In this document: positions 10,801-17,881 of the stretch, one piece after another
Position numbering within the stretch: position 1 is the first letter of the stretch
How the letters are laid out: every line of letters begins with the position of its first letter
Program-made: the position numbers and the translations under genes
Notes under the pieces: generated by a model
Told to the model about the DNA's origin: nothing
The model's database searches: none
The model's input: only the letters and a program-made list of their open reading frames with translations
Assembly (NCBI GenBank): GCA_016867265.1
Contig: VGJW01000001.1
Coordinates: 62,001-126,000 of the forward strand
Reading direction: 5' to 3'
Source: Candidatus Tanganyikabacteria bacterium
GTDB taxonomy: Bacteria > Cyanobacteriota > Sericytochromatia > S15B-MN24 > VGJW01
Length of the DNA stretch: 64,000 bases

Positions 10801-11300
10801 TGGGTCGCCGCTTGTCCCTTGATGCGGCTGACCTCGAGGCGCTTGGCCTTGCGGCGCGTTTCCACGACCTGGGCAAGGTTGCCGTGCCGGCAAGCGTGCT
10901 GCACAAGCCGGGCACCCTGACGCCCGAGGAGCGGGCCGTCGTGGAGGTTCACCCCGAGGTCGGCGCACGCCTGCTGGCCCCTGTCAGCCGTCATCCCTCG
11001 GCCATTGCGGCGATTCGTCATCACCATGAGCGTTTCGACGGCAGCGGATACCCCGGCGGGCTGGCGGGCGAGACCATCCCGATGCTGGCGCGGATTCTGG
11101 CCGTGGCCGAGGCGTGGGACGGCATGACCACGCCCAAGGCGTGGCGGCCTGCGATGCCGCCGCTCGAGGCACTCGCGGAGATGCAGGACTCGGGCCATTT
11201 CGACCCCGCCGTGCTGGGTGTCCTGGGTCAGATGCTGGCCTCCGGTGATTTGGCGCGCGACGGGCGCGAGACCCTGACGACCCGCGCTGCCGTCTGCTAG
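7896..11300 (+). CDS. Membrane GAF-GGDEF-GAF-HD-GYP c-di-GMP enzyme
   Basis: At 1134 residues this is among the largest proteins in the window. N-terminal residues 1-230 hold about six hydrophobic segments resembling a MASE-type sensor. A coiled coil with near-repeats (DRSNRQLARTNEDLDSANHQ) follows, then a GAF-like domain, and a GGDEF domain with GGEEF near residue 529. An inhibitory RxxD site (RETD) lies five residues before GGEEF. After an uncharacterised helical section (about 640-800) comes a second GAF-like domain and a complete HD-GYP domain, with HD near 988 and HHERFDGSGYPGG near 1041. Both c-di-GMP synthesis and hydrolysis motifs are intact. Translation is coupled to the BON gene. 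Confidence 0.93.
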   Translation: MTAPLATPWAKRYFHAVTAVGLTAGLALLAVHVMRGEGLQTLSDPLLALFLVLGLLSESFQIRLPRGGRTSPSFAVFFSCLLEHGPAPTLLVVLAGALGAALFQARPLSAGLFNTAQYVIATLGAHAVLTLGGHVPAAWQATAPAVFLAGAIAFVGLNVVLVDSYFAIERRQALWSLIWQDDRWEFLFTLLQAPIAIMVPWLLHTYSWQVSTLVLVPFLASTILFLQVVRSRQVRRELADRNASLAEAVEGLDRSNRQLARTNEDLDSANHQLAKSISDLDGANRELRVLHGVAAAISGSTDLSDTLREIGAGIRQVFDPGAGLLVLQDRESGDLEPVDLEGLMPAEGTLPEGWGQRVAQAVQTREDALLIDDLTTHPLGEGLPFGLHASLLAAPIRTDEGFAGLLCLLDPEPAAFSEREGELLVTLAAHATFAIRKAQLVQTTQLLAITDGLTAVYNRRYLQRQLESELRRASRLGHGTTVMLLDVDFFKAFNDAHGHLLGDQVLRSLAQVLRESVRETDVVARYGGEEFAVILPETSLDAAMAVVARFRGRLRQHPFWGRSQTPVQVTVSIGLAHHATSRSTADEMLDRADQALYAAKHGGRDRVFGWDADKEQPVQMAAPEPGSMPRQAIRQSAVLDRGRWAAWLAEGQPPAVQRLRQALRLCGAPVTAEDAPDALVDQARGLLLLRLEAGAGDAGEPAEAIAFYQALRAEALSWLAAGISLTQAENIALALTGSFQDHVRHGPFSPQDKLIVLSGLEWLSRQATLTLSLVWHESYQQTHRDMLLLEKLDRVQGSLDAWLEQGLAVLREGLGGLPALLFLRDGDGLLLRARSGGEGIRVVPEGASWPARVAAADTPQLVEAPFGVEDESRGYGIGQAWALPLRHEGQWLGVVLVAVREGKRLVARERRLFQTVVGRLTSALGRVVLEERRQEAYLAAIGELVGSLEAMDGFEAGHARYLEHLTAEMGRRLSLDAADLEALGLAARFHDLGKVAVPASVLHKPGTLTPEERAVVEVHPEVGARLLAPVSRHPSAIAAIRHHHERFDGSGYPGGLAGETIPMLARILAVAEAWDGMTTPKAWRPAMPPLEALAEMQDSGHFDPAVLGVLGQMLASGDLARDGRETLTTRAAVC

Positions 11301-11303
11301 GAT
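11295..11303 (+). promoter_or_regulatory. Extended -10 box of the beta-propeller gene (leaderless)
   Basis: TGCTAGGAT, with TAGGAT at 11298-11303, ends 7 bases before the GTG start at 11310. It overlaps the stop codon of the upstream GGDEF/HD-GYP gene. Confidence 0.6.
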
Positions 11304-11309
11304 GGGCGC

Positions 11310-12524
11310 GTGGAGGTGGCCTGCTTGCGCCGACTGACCGTATCTGCCCGGGGCCGCGTCCTCGGCCTCTTCGTGGCGCTGCTCGCCGGCTGCTTCCGTG
11401 GTGTGGGTGCTGCGGGCCCGACGTCCGGCGGGGCGCCCACGTTGCGTGCCTATGTCGCGACGGGCAGCTCGAATGAGGTCGCCGTCATCGACACGGTCCT
11501 TCGTCGGCCGGTCTCGGATCCTATCGCCGTGCCGGGCTATCCGTCGCGGATGGTCGTGGCGCCCGCGGGGACGATGAACGAGAAGAACCGAGAGTTGCTC
11601 TTCGTTCTTTGCCGCGTCAATGGTTCCGTCGCCATCATCAACCGCCGGAGCAACAACATCGAGGCCACCGTCCAGGCCGGCGAGGAGCCGACGGATCTCG
11701 CCATCACCAGCGACGGCGCGTTCGTCTATGTCGTTAGCCCCAGAGAGCGCAGGTTGCGTCGTATCAATGTCGTGACGCGGCAGGTGGATCGGTCCACTTC
11801 CCTTCCCGAAGATTTCGAACCGGTGTCCGTTGCCGTGCGCAACTTCCGTCAGGCGCCTGTAGGCACGGACGGTGCCATCAAGCATGCGGTGTTGGTCCTG
11901 TCCCGCAAGCCGGCCCTGACGAATACGGTCAAGGTCGCGCGGATGCTGGCCTACAACGTCGACAGCGGCAACATCCAGACCAGTGGCCAACTGCTCGACG
12001 CTGCCGTAAGCCGGGATCCCCAGCAGCCATCCCGTGTCGTCATCTGGGAGGATGCAGCGGGCACGTCAGCTTTCGCCTACTCCGTGGATGCGGGCAACGG
12101 TTCGTACATGTCGGTACGTGACCTTTCCTCGTGGCAGCCAGGTGTCCTGAACATCGTCAGCGAGACCGTCGTGCAGCTTTCGGGTGTTACGGGTGGTGTC
12201 GGCGGCATTGCTGTGGATGCCCAAGGGTGGCGTTACCTTGCCTATCCGGACTCCTTCGGCATCTATGCCATTGCTCCGGGCGCCTCGAGCGGCAATTTCA
12301 CGGCCCTGTCCCCCAGCGGCAGCTTCCAGCCGACGAACATGACGGTCAACGGGGACGGTTCCGAGTTGTGGGCCGTTTCCCCCGGCAAGAGCAAGGTCGT
12401 CGCGTGGAACCTGCTGCCCTCGGGTGGTCTGACGGAGCAGGCCGGTTCCGTCCTTTACAGCCTGTTGTCCGGTGCCGCCCCGGTACCGGACGATGTGGTC
12501 CTGGCTCCCGGCCTCGGTCGCTGA
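11310..12524 (+). CDS. Beta-propeller lipoprotein
   Basis: The 404-residue protein has a lipoprotein signal: a basic N-terminus, a hydrophobic core and the lipobox LLAGC with the acylated Cys at residue 28. The mature part carries blades of the YVTN/NHL type, for example AYVATGSSNEVAVIDT and LAITSDGAFVYVVS, each ending with a hydrophobic strand. Such propellers act as surface or periplasmic binding platforms; the ligand is unknown. The start GTG at 11310 is supported by the -10 box 7 bases before it. The next gene, rimO, starts 10 bases after the stop and may be co-transcribed. Confidence 0.85.
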   Translation: MEVACLRRLTVSARGRVLGLFVALLAGCFRGVGAAGPTSGGAPTLRAYVATGSSNEVAVIDTVLRRPVSDPIAVPGYPSRMVVAPAGTMNEKNRELLFVLCRVNGSVAIINRRSNNIEATVQAGEEPTDLAITSDGAFVYVVSPRERRLRRINVVTRQVDRSTSLPEDFEPVSVAVRNFRQAPVGTDGAIKHAVLVLSRKPALTNTVKVARMLAYNVDSGNIQTSGQLLDAAVSRDPQQPSRVVIWEDAAGTSAFAYSVDAGNGSYMSVRDLSSWQPGVLNIVSETVVQLSGVTGGVGGIAVDAQGWRYLAYPDSFGIYAIAPGASSGNFTALSPSGSFQPTNMTVNGDGSELWAVSPGKSKVVAWNLLPSGGLTEQAGSVLYSLLSGAAPVPDDVVLAPGLGR

Positions 12525-12533
12525 GGCAAGCTG

Positions 12534-13850
12534 ATGACGCGTCGCGTAGGCATGGTCAGCCTCGGCTGTTCCAAGAACACGGTGGATTCCGAGAACATGC
12601 TCGGCCTTCTGACCGAGGCCGGCTACGAGGTCGTCGGGGACGAACGGGCCGCAGACGTCGTCGTCGTCAATACGTGCTCCTTCGTGGGTGATGCGACGCA
12701 GGAATCCGTGCGCACCATTCTCGAACTGGGCCAGGACGGTCGGCGGGTGGTGGTGGCGGGATGCCTTGCTCAGCGGCATCAGGAAGAGTTGCTGGAGACC
12801 ATGCCGGAGATCTCGGCGGTCATCGGCACGGGGGATTTCGGAGGCATCGTCGACGTCGTGCGGCGGGTGGACGAGGGCGAGCGCTTTCAGGGCGTGACGC
12901 CCGTGCCCGATGCCCGCAACGTCCTGGTTGACCTGCCGCGCCGCCTGACAGGCCTCGGGCCATCGGCCTATCTCAAGATTGCCGAGGGCTGTGACCACGT
13001 TTGCACGTTCTGCATCATCCCGCAATTCAGGGGTCGGTACGTGTCGCGCGAGAAGCCGTCGATTCTGGCGGAGGCTCGCCGACTCGTGGCTCAAGGTGTC
13101 CGCGAGATTGTGCTGATCGCCGAGGATACGACCCGATATGGCCAGAAGGAGACGGGCAAGTTCCGTCTGCCTCAACTGCTGGCTGATCTCGATGGCCTCG
13201 ACGGTCTCGCCTGGATCCGCATCCTGTATGCCTATCCCAACTACATGACCAACGAGTTGCTCGAGGCCATCCGGGATCTGCCCAAGGTCCTGCCCTATCT
13301 GGATGTCCCGTTGCAGCACACGCATCCGGACATGCTCAAGGCGATGAAGCGCCCCCGCCACGAGCCCCCGGCAGAGCTGGTGGCGCGGATGCGTTCCATC
13401 GTGCCCGAGATGGCCTTGCGCACCACTTTCATCACCGGCTTCCCCGGTGAAACCGAGGAGCATGCCGAACACGTGCTCGATTTCGTTCGTCAGACCCGCT
13501 TGGATCATGTGGGTGCCTTCGCGTATTCCCCCGAAAAAGGAACGCCGGGGGCGACGATGAAGCCCGTGGTCCCGAAGCGCACGCGTGTGGCGCGTCAGCG
13601 CCGCATCATGGAGGCGCAGCAGGCCATCTCGCTGGAGCACCATCAGGCGCTTGTCGGTCGCACGCTCGACGTTTTGGTCGAGGGCCTCGACGAGCGTCGC
13701 GGCCGCTGGATCGGTCGGACCTACCGGGATGCCCCCGAGATCGATGGCCTGACCTTTGTCCGTGCCGAGCGCGACCTCGAGATCGGCAGCATCGTCCCGG
13801 TGCGTGTGACAGAGGCTGCGCACTATGACTTCCATGGCGTCGCCCTCTGA
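12534..13850 (+). CDS. rimO: Ribosomal protein S12 methylthiotransferase
   Basis: This radical-SAM enzyme methylthiolates Asp88 of ribosomal protein S12 and has two iron-sulfur clusters. The 438 residues begin with GMVSLGCSKNTVDSE (N-terminal MTTase domain), then NTCSFVGDATQES, and the radical-SAM motif CDHVCTFC in EGCDHVCTFCIIPQFRGRY. The C-terminal TRAM domain follows (DVLVEGLDERRGRWIGRTY). The GCSKN start and the PQFRG context point to RimO rather than MiaB. It lies in a rightward run with pgsA, upp, cinA and nth, all joined by short overlaps. Confidence 0.96.
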   Translation: MTRRVGMVSLGCSKNTVDSENMLGLLTEAGYEVVGDERAADVVVVNTCSFVGDATQESVRTILELGQDGRRVVVAGCLAQRHQEELLETMPEISAVIGTGDFGGIVDVVRRVDEGERFQGVTPVPDARNVLVDLPRRLTGLGPSAYLKIAEGCDHVCTFCIIPQFRGRYVSREKPSILAEARRLVAQGVREIVLIAEDTTRYGQKETGKFRLPQLLADLDGLDGLAWIRILYAYPNYMTNELLEAIRDLPKVLPYLDVPLQHTHPDMLKAMKRPRHEPPAELVARMRSIVPEMALRTTFITGFPGETEEHAEHVLDFVRQTRLDHVGAFAYSPEKGTPGATMKPVVPKRTRVARQRRIMEAQQAISLEHHQALVGRTLDVLVEGLDERRGRWIGRTYRDAPEIDGLTFVRAERDLEIGSIVPVRVTEAAHYDFHGVAL

Positions 13851-14421
13851 CGCCCCGTCGGGCAGGCCCGTCTCCCCCCTGACGCTGGCCACTTGGGTCA
13901 CGTTGTTCCGGTTCGTGCTGGTTCCACCCATCGTGGCGTCGATGGCCTGGGCACCCCATGGGCTCTTGGATTGGCGCTCCTGGGTGCCGCTGGGCCTGTT
14001 CAGCCTTGCTGCGGCGTCGGACTGGATGGATGGTCTTCTCGCCCGACGCATGGGACAGACCTCGGCGATGGGAGCGTGGCTCGACCCGCTGGCCGACAAG
14101 GTCCTGGTAGCCGCTTGTCTGGTGGCCTTCGTCGAGGCTGGTACTTTGCCGGGCTGGAGCGTCAGCGTTGTGCTGGCGCGCGAGTTCGTGGCGACGGGCT
14201 TGCGGATCGTGCTGGCCGACATGGGTCAGGGCATCCGGCCCGCCGCTTGGTCCGGCAAGGCCAAGGCCATTGCGCAGATGTGCTCGATTTCCGCCCTGCT
14301 CGTTCCTTGGCCGCCGCTCGTTCCTTGGGCGATGAACCTTTACGGGGTGGCCGTCTTCCTGACGGTCTGGTCCGGCGTGGCGATGATCTGGCAGACGCGC
14401 GCCATCTGGAGGAGTGCATGA
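13825..14421 (+). CDS. pgsA: CDP-diacylglycerol-glycerol-3-phosphate phosphatidyltransferase
   Basis: This membrane enzyme makes phosphatidylglycerol phosphate, the committed step to phosphatidylglycerol and cardiolipin. The 198 residues hold the CDP-alcohol phosphotransferase signature DWMDGLLARRMGQTSAMGAWLDPLADK, written here in parts: DG, AR, G, D and D are all present with normal spacing. Several hydrophobic helices surround it. The start ATG at 13825 overlaps the rimO end by 26 bases; an in-frame ATG at 13834 is also possible. The stop overlaps upp by 4 bases (ATGA). Pairing pgsA with cinA is common in many bacteria. Confidence 0.95.
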   Translation: MTSMASPSDAPSGRPVSPLTLATWVTLFRFVLVPPIVASMAWAPHGLLDWRSWVPLGLFSLAAASDWMDGLLARRMGQTSAMGAWLDPLADKVLVAACLVAFVEAGTLPGWSVSVVLAREFVATGLRIVLADMGQGIRPAAWSGKAKAIAQMCSISALLVPWPPLVPWAMNLYGVAVFLTVWSGVAMIWQTRAIWRSA

Positions 14422-15068
14422 CACGTTCCAACGATGCCATGGTCCACGAGTTGGACCATCCGCTCGTGCATACTGCCGTTGCCGAGCTTCGGGCCCGAGG
14501 GACCTCGGTCCCGCGGTTCCGTCAGCGGGCCCGGGAACTGGCGAAGTTCCTTATCCTCGAGGCCACGCGTGATCTGCCCACGACCGACATCGAGGTGGAA
14601 ACGCCGCTGGCCATCGCCAAGGGCAAGACCATTGGCGACCGACCGATCGTCATTGCGCCCATCCTGCGTGCCGGCCTGGCGTTGGTCGAGCCGGCGATGG
14701 AGTTGCTGCCCGAGGCCGAAGTCCGTCATATCGGACTGTACCGGGACGAGGAGCGCCTCGAGCCCGTGACTTACTACGCCAAACTCCCCGATCGCTTTTC
14801 GCCGGATACGCTGGTACTCGTCATCGATCCCATGCTGGCGACGGGGGGGTCTGCCTCGGCGACCATCGACCTTTTTCGCCAGCGGGGCGTCGCCCAACTC
14901 AAGTTCCTGTGTCTCATCGCGAGCCCGGAGGGCGTTTCGAGGCTGCGGTCCGATCATCCCTCCGTGCCCATCTACACGGTCTGCATCGACAGCCACCTCA
15001 ATGAGCGTGGCTACATCGTCCCGGGCCTCGGCGACGCTGGGGACAGGACCTTCGGCACCTTGCCGTGA
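14418..15068 (+). CDS. upp: Uracil phosphoribosyltransferase
   Basis: A salvage enzyme converting uracil and PRPP to UMP. The 216 residues include the PRPP loop VIDPMLATGGSA and the uracil-binding end GYIVPGLGDAGDRTFGT, both canonical. The start is ATG at 14418 (ATGA overlap with pgsA); an open frame extends far upstream but that part is only the other frame of pgsA. The stop overlaps cinA by 4 bases (GTGA). The insertion of upp between pgsA and cinA is not a standard arrangement that I know. Confidence 0.96.
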   Translation: MTRSNDAMVHELDHPLVHTAVAELRARGTSVPRFRQRARELAKFLILEATRDLPTTDIEVETPLAIAKGKTIGDRPIVIAPILRAGLALVEPAMELLPEAEVRHIGLYRDEERLEPVTYYAKLPDRFSPDTLVLVIDPMLATGGSASATIDLFRQRGVAQLKFLCLIASPEGVSRLRSDHPSVPIYTVCIDSHLNERGYIVPGLGDAGDRTFGTLP

Positions 15069-16312
15069 GCCTCGCCTTCGTCGCCATCGGTGATGAACTG
15101 CTGACGGGGCGCGTCCTCGATCGCCATCTGTTGCAGGTGGGTCGGGATCTCGCGATGCATGGCCTGTCGTTGCGTTCCGCGCGGGTGGTCCCCGATGACG
15201 TGTCAGCCATCCAATCCGCACTGGATGCGGAATCGGCTGCGGGCGCGAGGAGCGTCGTCCTGACGGGCGGCCTGGGGCCGACGCCCGACGACATGACCCG
15301 CGAGGGCGTGGCGGCCTGGGCAGGTGCTCCGCTCGAGCTCCACGCCGTAGCCCACGAGCAGGTCCTCCGCCAAGTGGCCTTGAGGCATCGTGAGCCTGTG
15401 GATGCCGACGTGCGGCTTGCCACACTGCCCAAGGGTGCGGCGGTGCTGCCGAACTCCGTAGGCACGGCCCCGGGGTTTCATCTGGTCGGTCCGACGGGTC
15501 TCGAGATCTGGGCGCTGCCCGGCGTGCCCGCGGAGTTCAGGCGCATGTGGCTGGGTGAGGTCCTGCCGCGCTTGCGGGTTGGTTCCGAACAGCACGTCGC
15601 GTTGCAGGTCCTGCGCACATCCGGTGCCGGTGAGCGTGAAGTCGCCGATCGCATCGCATCGCTTTTCGCGCGTCCCGACTGTCGACTCGGCACCTATGCC
15701 GGCGAGGGTGAGGTCGAGGTGCACGTCGCCGTGGAGGCGGCAGGACCCCTCGTTGCCGAGGAGCGGCTGACTTCGCTCGTGGCCGAGGTCCGACTGCGAC
15801 TCGGAGATCTTGTGCACGGGGAGGGCGACGAGGCGCTGGCCGAGGCCGTGGCACGGCGGCTTGGCCAACGTGGCGAAACACTGGCTACCGCCGAAAGTGT
15901 CACGGGTGGACTGCTCGCCAGCCTGCTGACGGATGTTCCCGGCAGTTCCGCATGGTTCCTCGGTGGGGCCGTCGCCTACTCCGTGGGCCACAAGACGCGG
16001 CAGCTGGGCTTGGATCCAGAACTGGTCGCGCGCGCGGGCCACGTGAGCCCCGAGGTCAGCCGGGCCATGGCACGGCAGGCCCGCGCGTTGCACGGTGCCA
16101 CGTGGGGTCTGGCGACGACGGGTTGGGCTGGGCCGGATGGTGGTCGACCGGGCGAGGAAGCCGGCTTGGTTCATCTGGCCCTCGAGGGTCCGGACGGGCT
16201 TTGCGGCAGTTGGACGCATCGCTTCCCCGGTGTCGATCGTCCGTCTGTCAAGTTGCGGGCGGCACGGGCCGCCTTGCGCGCGCTCTGGCTGGCGATGGGA
16301 CTGCAGTCGTGA
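15065..16312 (+). CDS. cinA: CinA family nicotinamide-nucleotide amidohydrolase
   Basis: The 415-residue, two-domain protein has an N-terminal MoCF-like domain (FVAIGDELLTGRVLDR, TGGLGPTPDDMTRE) and a C-terminal PncC domain (TLATAESVTGGLLASLLTDVPGSS). The latter hydrolyses NMN to NaMN in NAD recycling, and the N-terminal domain is linked to ADP-ribose pyrophosphatase activity in some members. The start is GTG at 15065 in a GTGA overlap with upp. The stop overlaps nth in the same way. Length and motifs are normal. Together with the NadE-like amidohydrolase at 3.3-4.2 kb, this gives two possible NAD-related enzymes in the window. Confidence 0.94.
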   Translation: MSLAFVAIGDELLTGRVLDRHLLQVGRDLAMHGLSLRSARVVPDDVSAIQSALDAESAAGARSVVLTGGLGPTPDDMTREGVAAWAGAPLELHAVAHEQVLRQVALRHREPVDADVRLATLPKGAAVLPNSVGTAPGFHLVGPTGLEIWALPGVPAEFRRMWLGEVLPRLRVGSEQHVALQVLRTSGAGEREVADRIASLFARPDCRLGTYAGEGEVEVHVAVEAAGPLVAEERLTSLVAEVRLRLGDLVHGEGDEALAEAVARRLGQRGETLATAESVTGGLLASLLTDVPGSSAWFLGGAVAYSVGHKTRQLGLDPELVARAGHVSPEVSRAMARQARALHGATWGLATTGWAGPDGGRPGEEAGLVHLALEGPDGLCGSWTHRFPGVDRPSVKLRAARAALRALWLAMGLQS

Positions 16313-16962
16313 AGCGCTGGCGTCCACGTCCCGACGAACGGGAGCGTGTCGCGCGAATCTGGCAGGCCTTGGCCGATACCTACCCGGATGCGCGGACGGA
16401 ATTGGCCTTCGGCAATCCTTTTGAATTGCTCTGTGCCGTGATTCTTTCGGCACAATGCACGGATGTCCGTGTGAACCTGGTGACGCCCGGTCTGTTCCGA
16501 CGATTTCCCGATGCCCGCGCGCTTGCCTCGGCGGACGTGGCCGAGGTAGCTGCCCTCATCCGCTCTTGTGGCCTTTGGCCCGCCAAGTCCAGGAACCTCG
16601 TGGCGATGGCCGGCATGTTGGTAGCGCGTCACCGGGGTGAGGTGCCGGATACCCGCGAAGCCCTCGAGGCCCTCCCGGGAGTGGGCAGGAAAACCGCCAA
16701 TGTCGTCTTGGCGCAGGCCTTCGGTGTGCCTGCCCTCGCCGTCGACACCCATGTCTTCCGGGTGGCCCGTCGCCTTGGCCTCTCGCGGGCCCGAGACGTG
16801 CTGGGCGTCGAGGAGGACCTCGGGATCCGCCTGCCGCAGGAGTCGTGGGCCGAAGGGCACCATTGGCTGATCCTGCACGGGCGCAGGGTCTGTGTGGCCC
16901 GAAAGCCACGCTGCGCGTCGTGTTCTCTGGCGGCTGACTGTCCGGGGGCGGAACCGTGGTAG
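16309..16962 (+). CDS. nth: Endonuclease III
   Basis: This DNA glycosylase/AP lyase removes oxidised pyrimidines in base excision repair. The 217 residues show the helix-hairpin-helix LPGVGRKTANVVLAQAFG, with the catalytic Lys in GRKTA, and the Asp in the AVDTHVFR motif. The C-terminal iron-sulfur ligands appear in CVARKPRCASCSLAADCPG (Cys-x6-Cys-x2-Cys-x5-Cys). The start is GTG at 16309, overlapping the cinA stop (GTGA). The stop overlaps the next, unknown gene by 7 bases. Confidence 0.96.
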   Translation: MKRWRPRPDERERVARIWQALADTYPDARTELAFGNPFELLCAVILSAQCTDVRVNLVTPGLFRRFPDARALASADVAEVAALIRSCGLWPAKSRNLVAMAGMLVARHRGEVPDTREALEALPGVGRKTANVVLAQAFGVPALAVDTHVFRVARRLGLSRARDVLGVEEDLGIRLPQESWAEGHHWLILHGRRVCVARKPRCASCSLAADCPGAEPW

Positions 16963-17510
16963 CCCGGGTCCGGACGGTCGTGGCGATGGCCCTCGTGCTT
17001 GTTTTGATGGCGCGTCCAGCCGAGGCGCGACTGGGCCGGGACGTGGGACAGTTGGACCGCTATCTCAAGTCCTTGCCCCTCGCCACGATGCATGACGTGC
17101 CGGGCATGGCACCTTCCCGGATGTGGGCAGGGCGCATTGCCGGCCTCGTGGTCGCGGTTCGGGCAAACCCCGCCCGAGGAGTCCTGGGCGAACAGGTCAT
17201 CGAGGTCGAGTGGCCCGAACGCGTCGGAGACCATGTGCCAATCGGCATCATGGCCCGACTGCTCGTTGAAGCTACGGGACTTCGTCACGGTGAGACGCTG
17301 AACCAGATGTTGCTCGGGATGCGGGACAGGATTCGCCATGGGGGAATCCGGATGCCGAATCTCCAACTTCGGGGTGCGCGCATTGCCCTCGAGTTGCTCG
17401 AGGAGCCTCCCTCTAGCCTGCGCGATGGCCTCGCCACCCACGCGGGTACGCTCTACTGGCGGGCGACCGCCACCAGCCTTGCCGGGGCAGTGCCAACCCG
17501 TCGGCCATGA
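16956..17510 (+). CDS. Secreted protein of unknown function
   Basis: The 184-residue protein has a signal peptide (VARVRTVVAMALVLVLM followed by ARPAEA) and so is probably exported. I recognise no family. The mature part includes RYLKSLPLATMHDVPGMAPSR, a central VEWPERVGDHVPIG and a helical stretch with LLVEATGLRHGETLNQMLLG. It has no cysteines in the mature part. The start GTG at 16956 overlaps the nth stop by 7 bases, so it is co-translated with nth. The next small gene begins 10 bases after its stop. It could be a structural envelope protein, but there is no evidence for a function. Confidence 0.72.
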   Translation: MVARVRTVVAMALVLVLMARPAEARLGRDVGQLDRYLKSLPLATMHDVPGMAPSRMWAGRIAGLVVAVRANPARGVLGEQVIEVEWPERVGDHVPIGIMARLLVEATGLRHGETLNQMLLGMRDRIRHGGIRMPNLQLRGARIALELLEEPPSSLRDGLATHAGTLYWRATATSLAGAVPTRRP

Positions 17511-17520
17511 GGGAGACGTC

Positions 17521-17793
17521 ATGCCTTTGGTAACCCGTACGCATCGGATCCCGCTCGAGGAATTGGCCTACCAACTCTCCTGTTCACCCGAGGTCGCCGC
17601 CCTGCGGGATGCCTTCCTTGCGGGTCGCATCGAGGATCAGGATGCTCAGGGCCAGTTGCTCGATTTCGTATTGGGCGGGCGCTGCACCGTCCAAGCCTAT
17701 GCCGGAGAGGAGGACCTCCGCTGGGCGCTCTCCGAGGCCGAATCGGGCAAACTGACGAGCCTGCTTTACTTGGGGACGCTTCGGGGAACCTGA
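17521..17793 (+). CDS. Small cytoplasmic protein of unknown function
   Basis: A 90-residue acidic protein without signal peptide or membrane segment. I chose ATG at 17521, with GAGGGAG five bases upstream; the open frame extends upstream to 17338 but that part is the other frame of the preceding gene. Visible features are IPLEELAYQLSCSPEVAALRDAFLAGRIED and GRCTVQAYAGEEDLRWAL, which look like a small helical domain. I do not recognise it. It is the last gene before the promoter region of the coiled-coil signalling operon. Confidence 0.65.
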   Translation: MPLVTRTHRIPLEELAYQLSCSPEVAALRDAFLAGRIEDQDAQGQLLDFVLGGRCTVQAYAGEEDLRWALSEAESGKLTSLLYLGTLRGT

Positions 17794-17803
17794 CACCTGC
17801 GGG

Positions 17804-17809
17804 TACGAT
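17804..17809 (+). promoter_or_regulatory. Possible -10 box of the coiled-coil/HK/RR operon
   Basis: TACGAT in an 88-base gap; transcription from it would give a leader of about 65 bases ending in CGGAGG upstream of the ATG at 17882. No clear -35 element is visible. Confidence 0.35.
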
Positions 17810-17881
17810 ATGGGTGACGGAGCATACCGCCTGCTCGCATCCGCCTCCGCATGATGGTCTGGAATATCCGGAGGTTTCGAC

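Noticed and set aside
9510-11990. An 826-residue minus-strand open frame
   Set aside because: It overlaps the GGDEF/HD-GYP and propeller genes, whose motifs are unambiguous. The translation is His/Gly/Arg-rich without domains.
12066-14222. A 718-residue minus-strand open frame
   Set aside because: It is antisense to rimO and pgsA; no motif, typical high-GC shadow.
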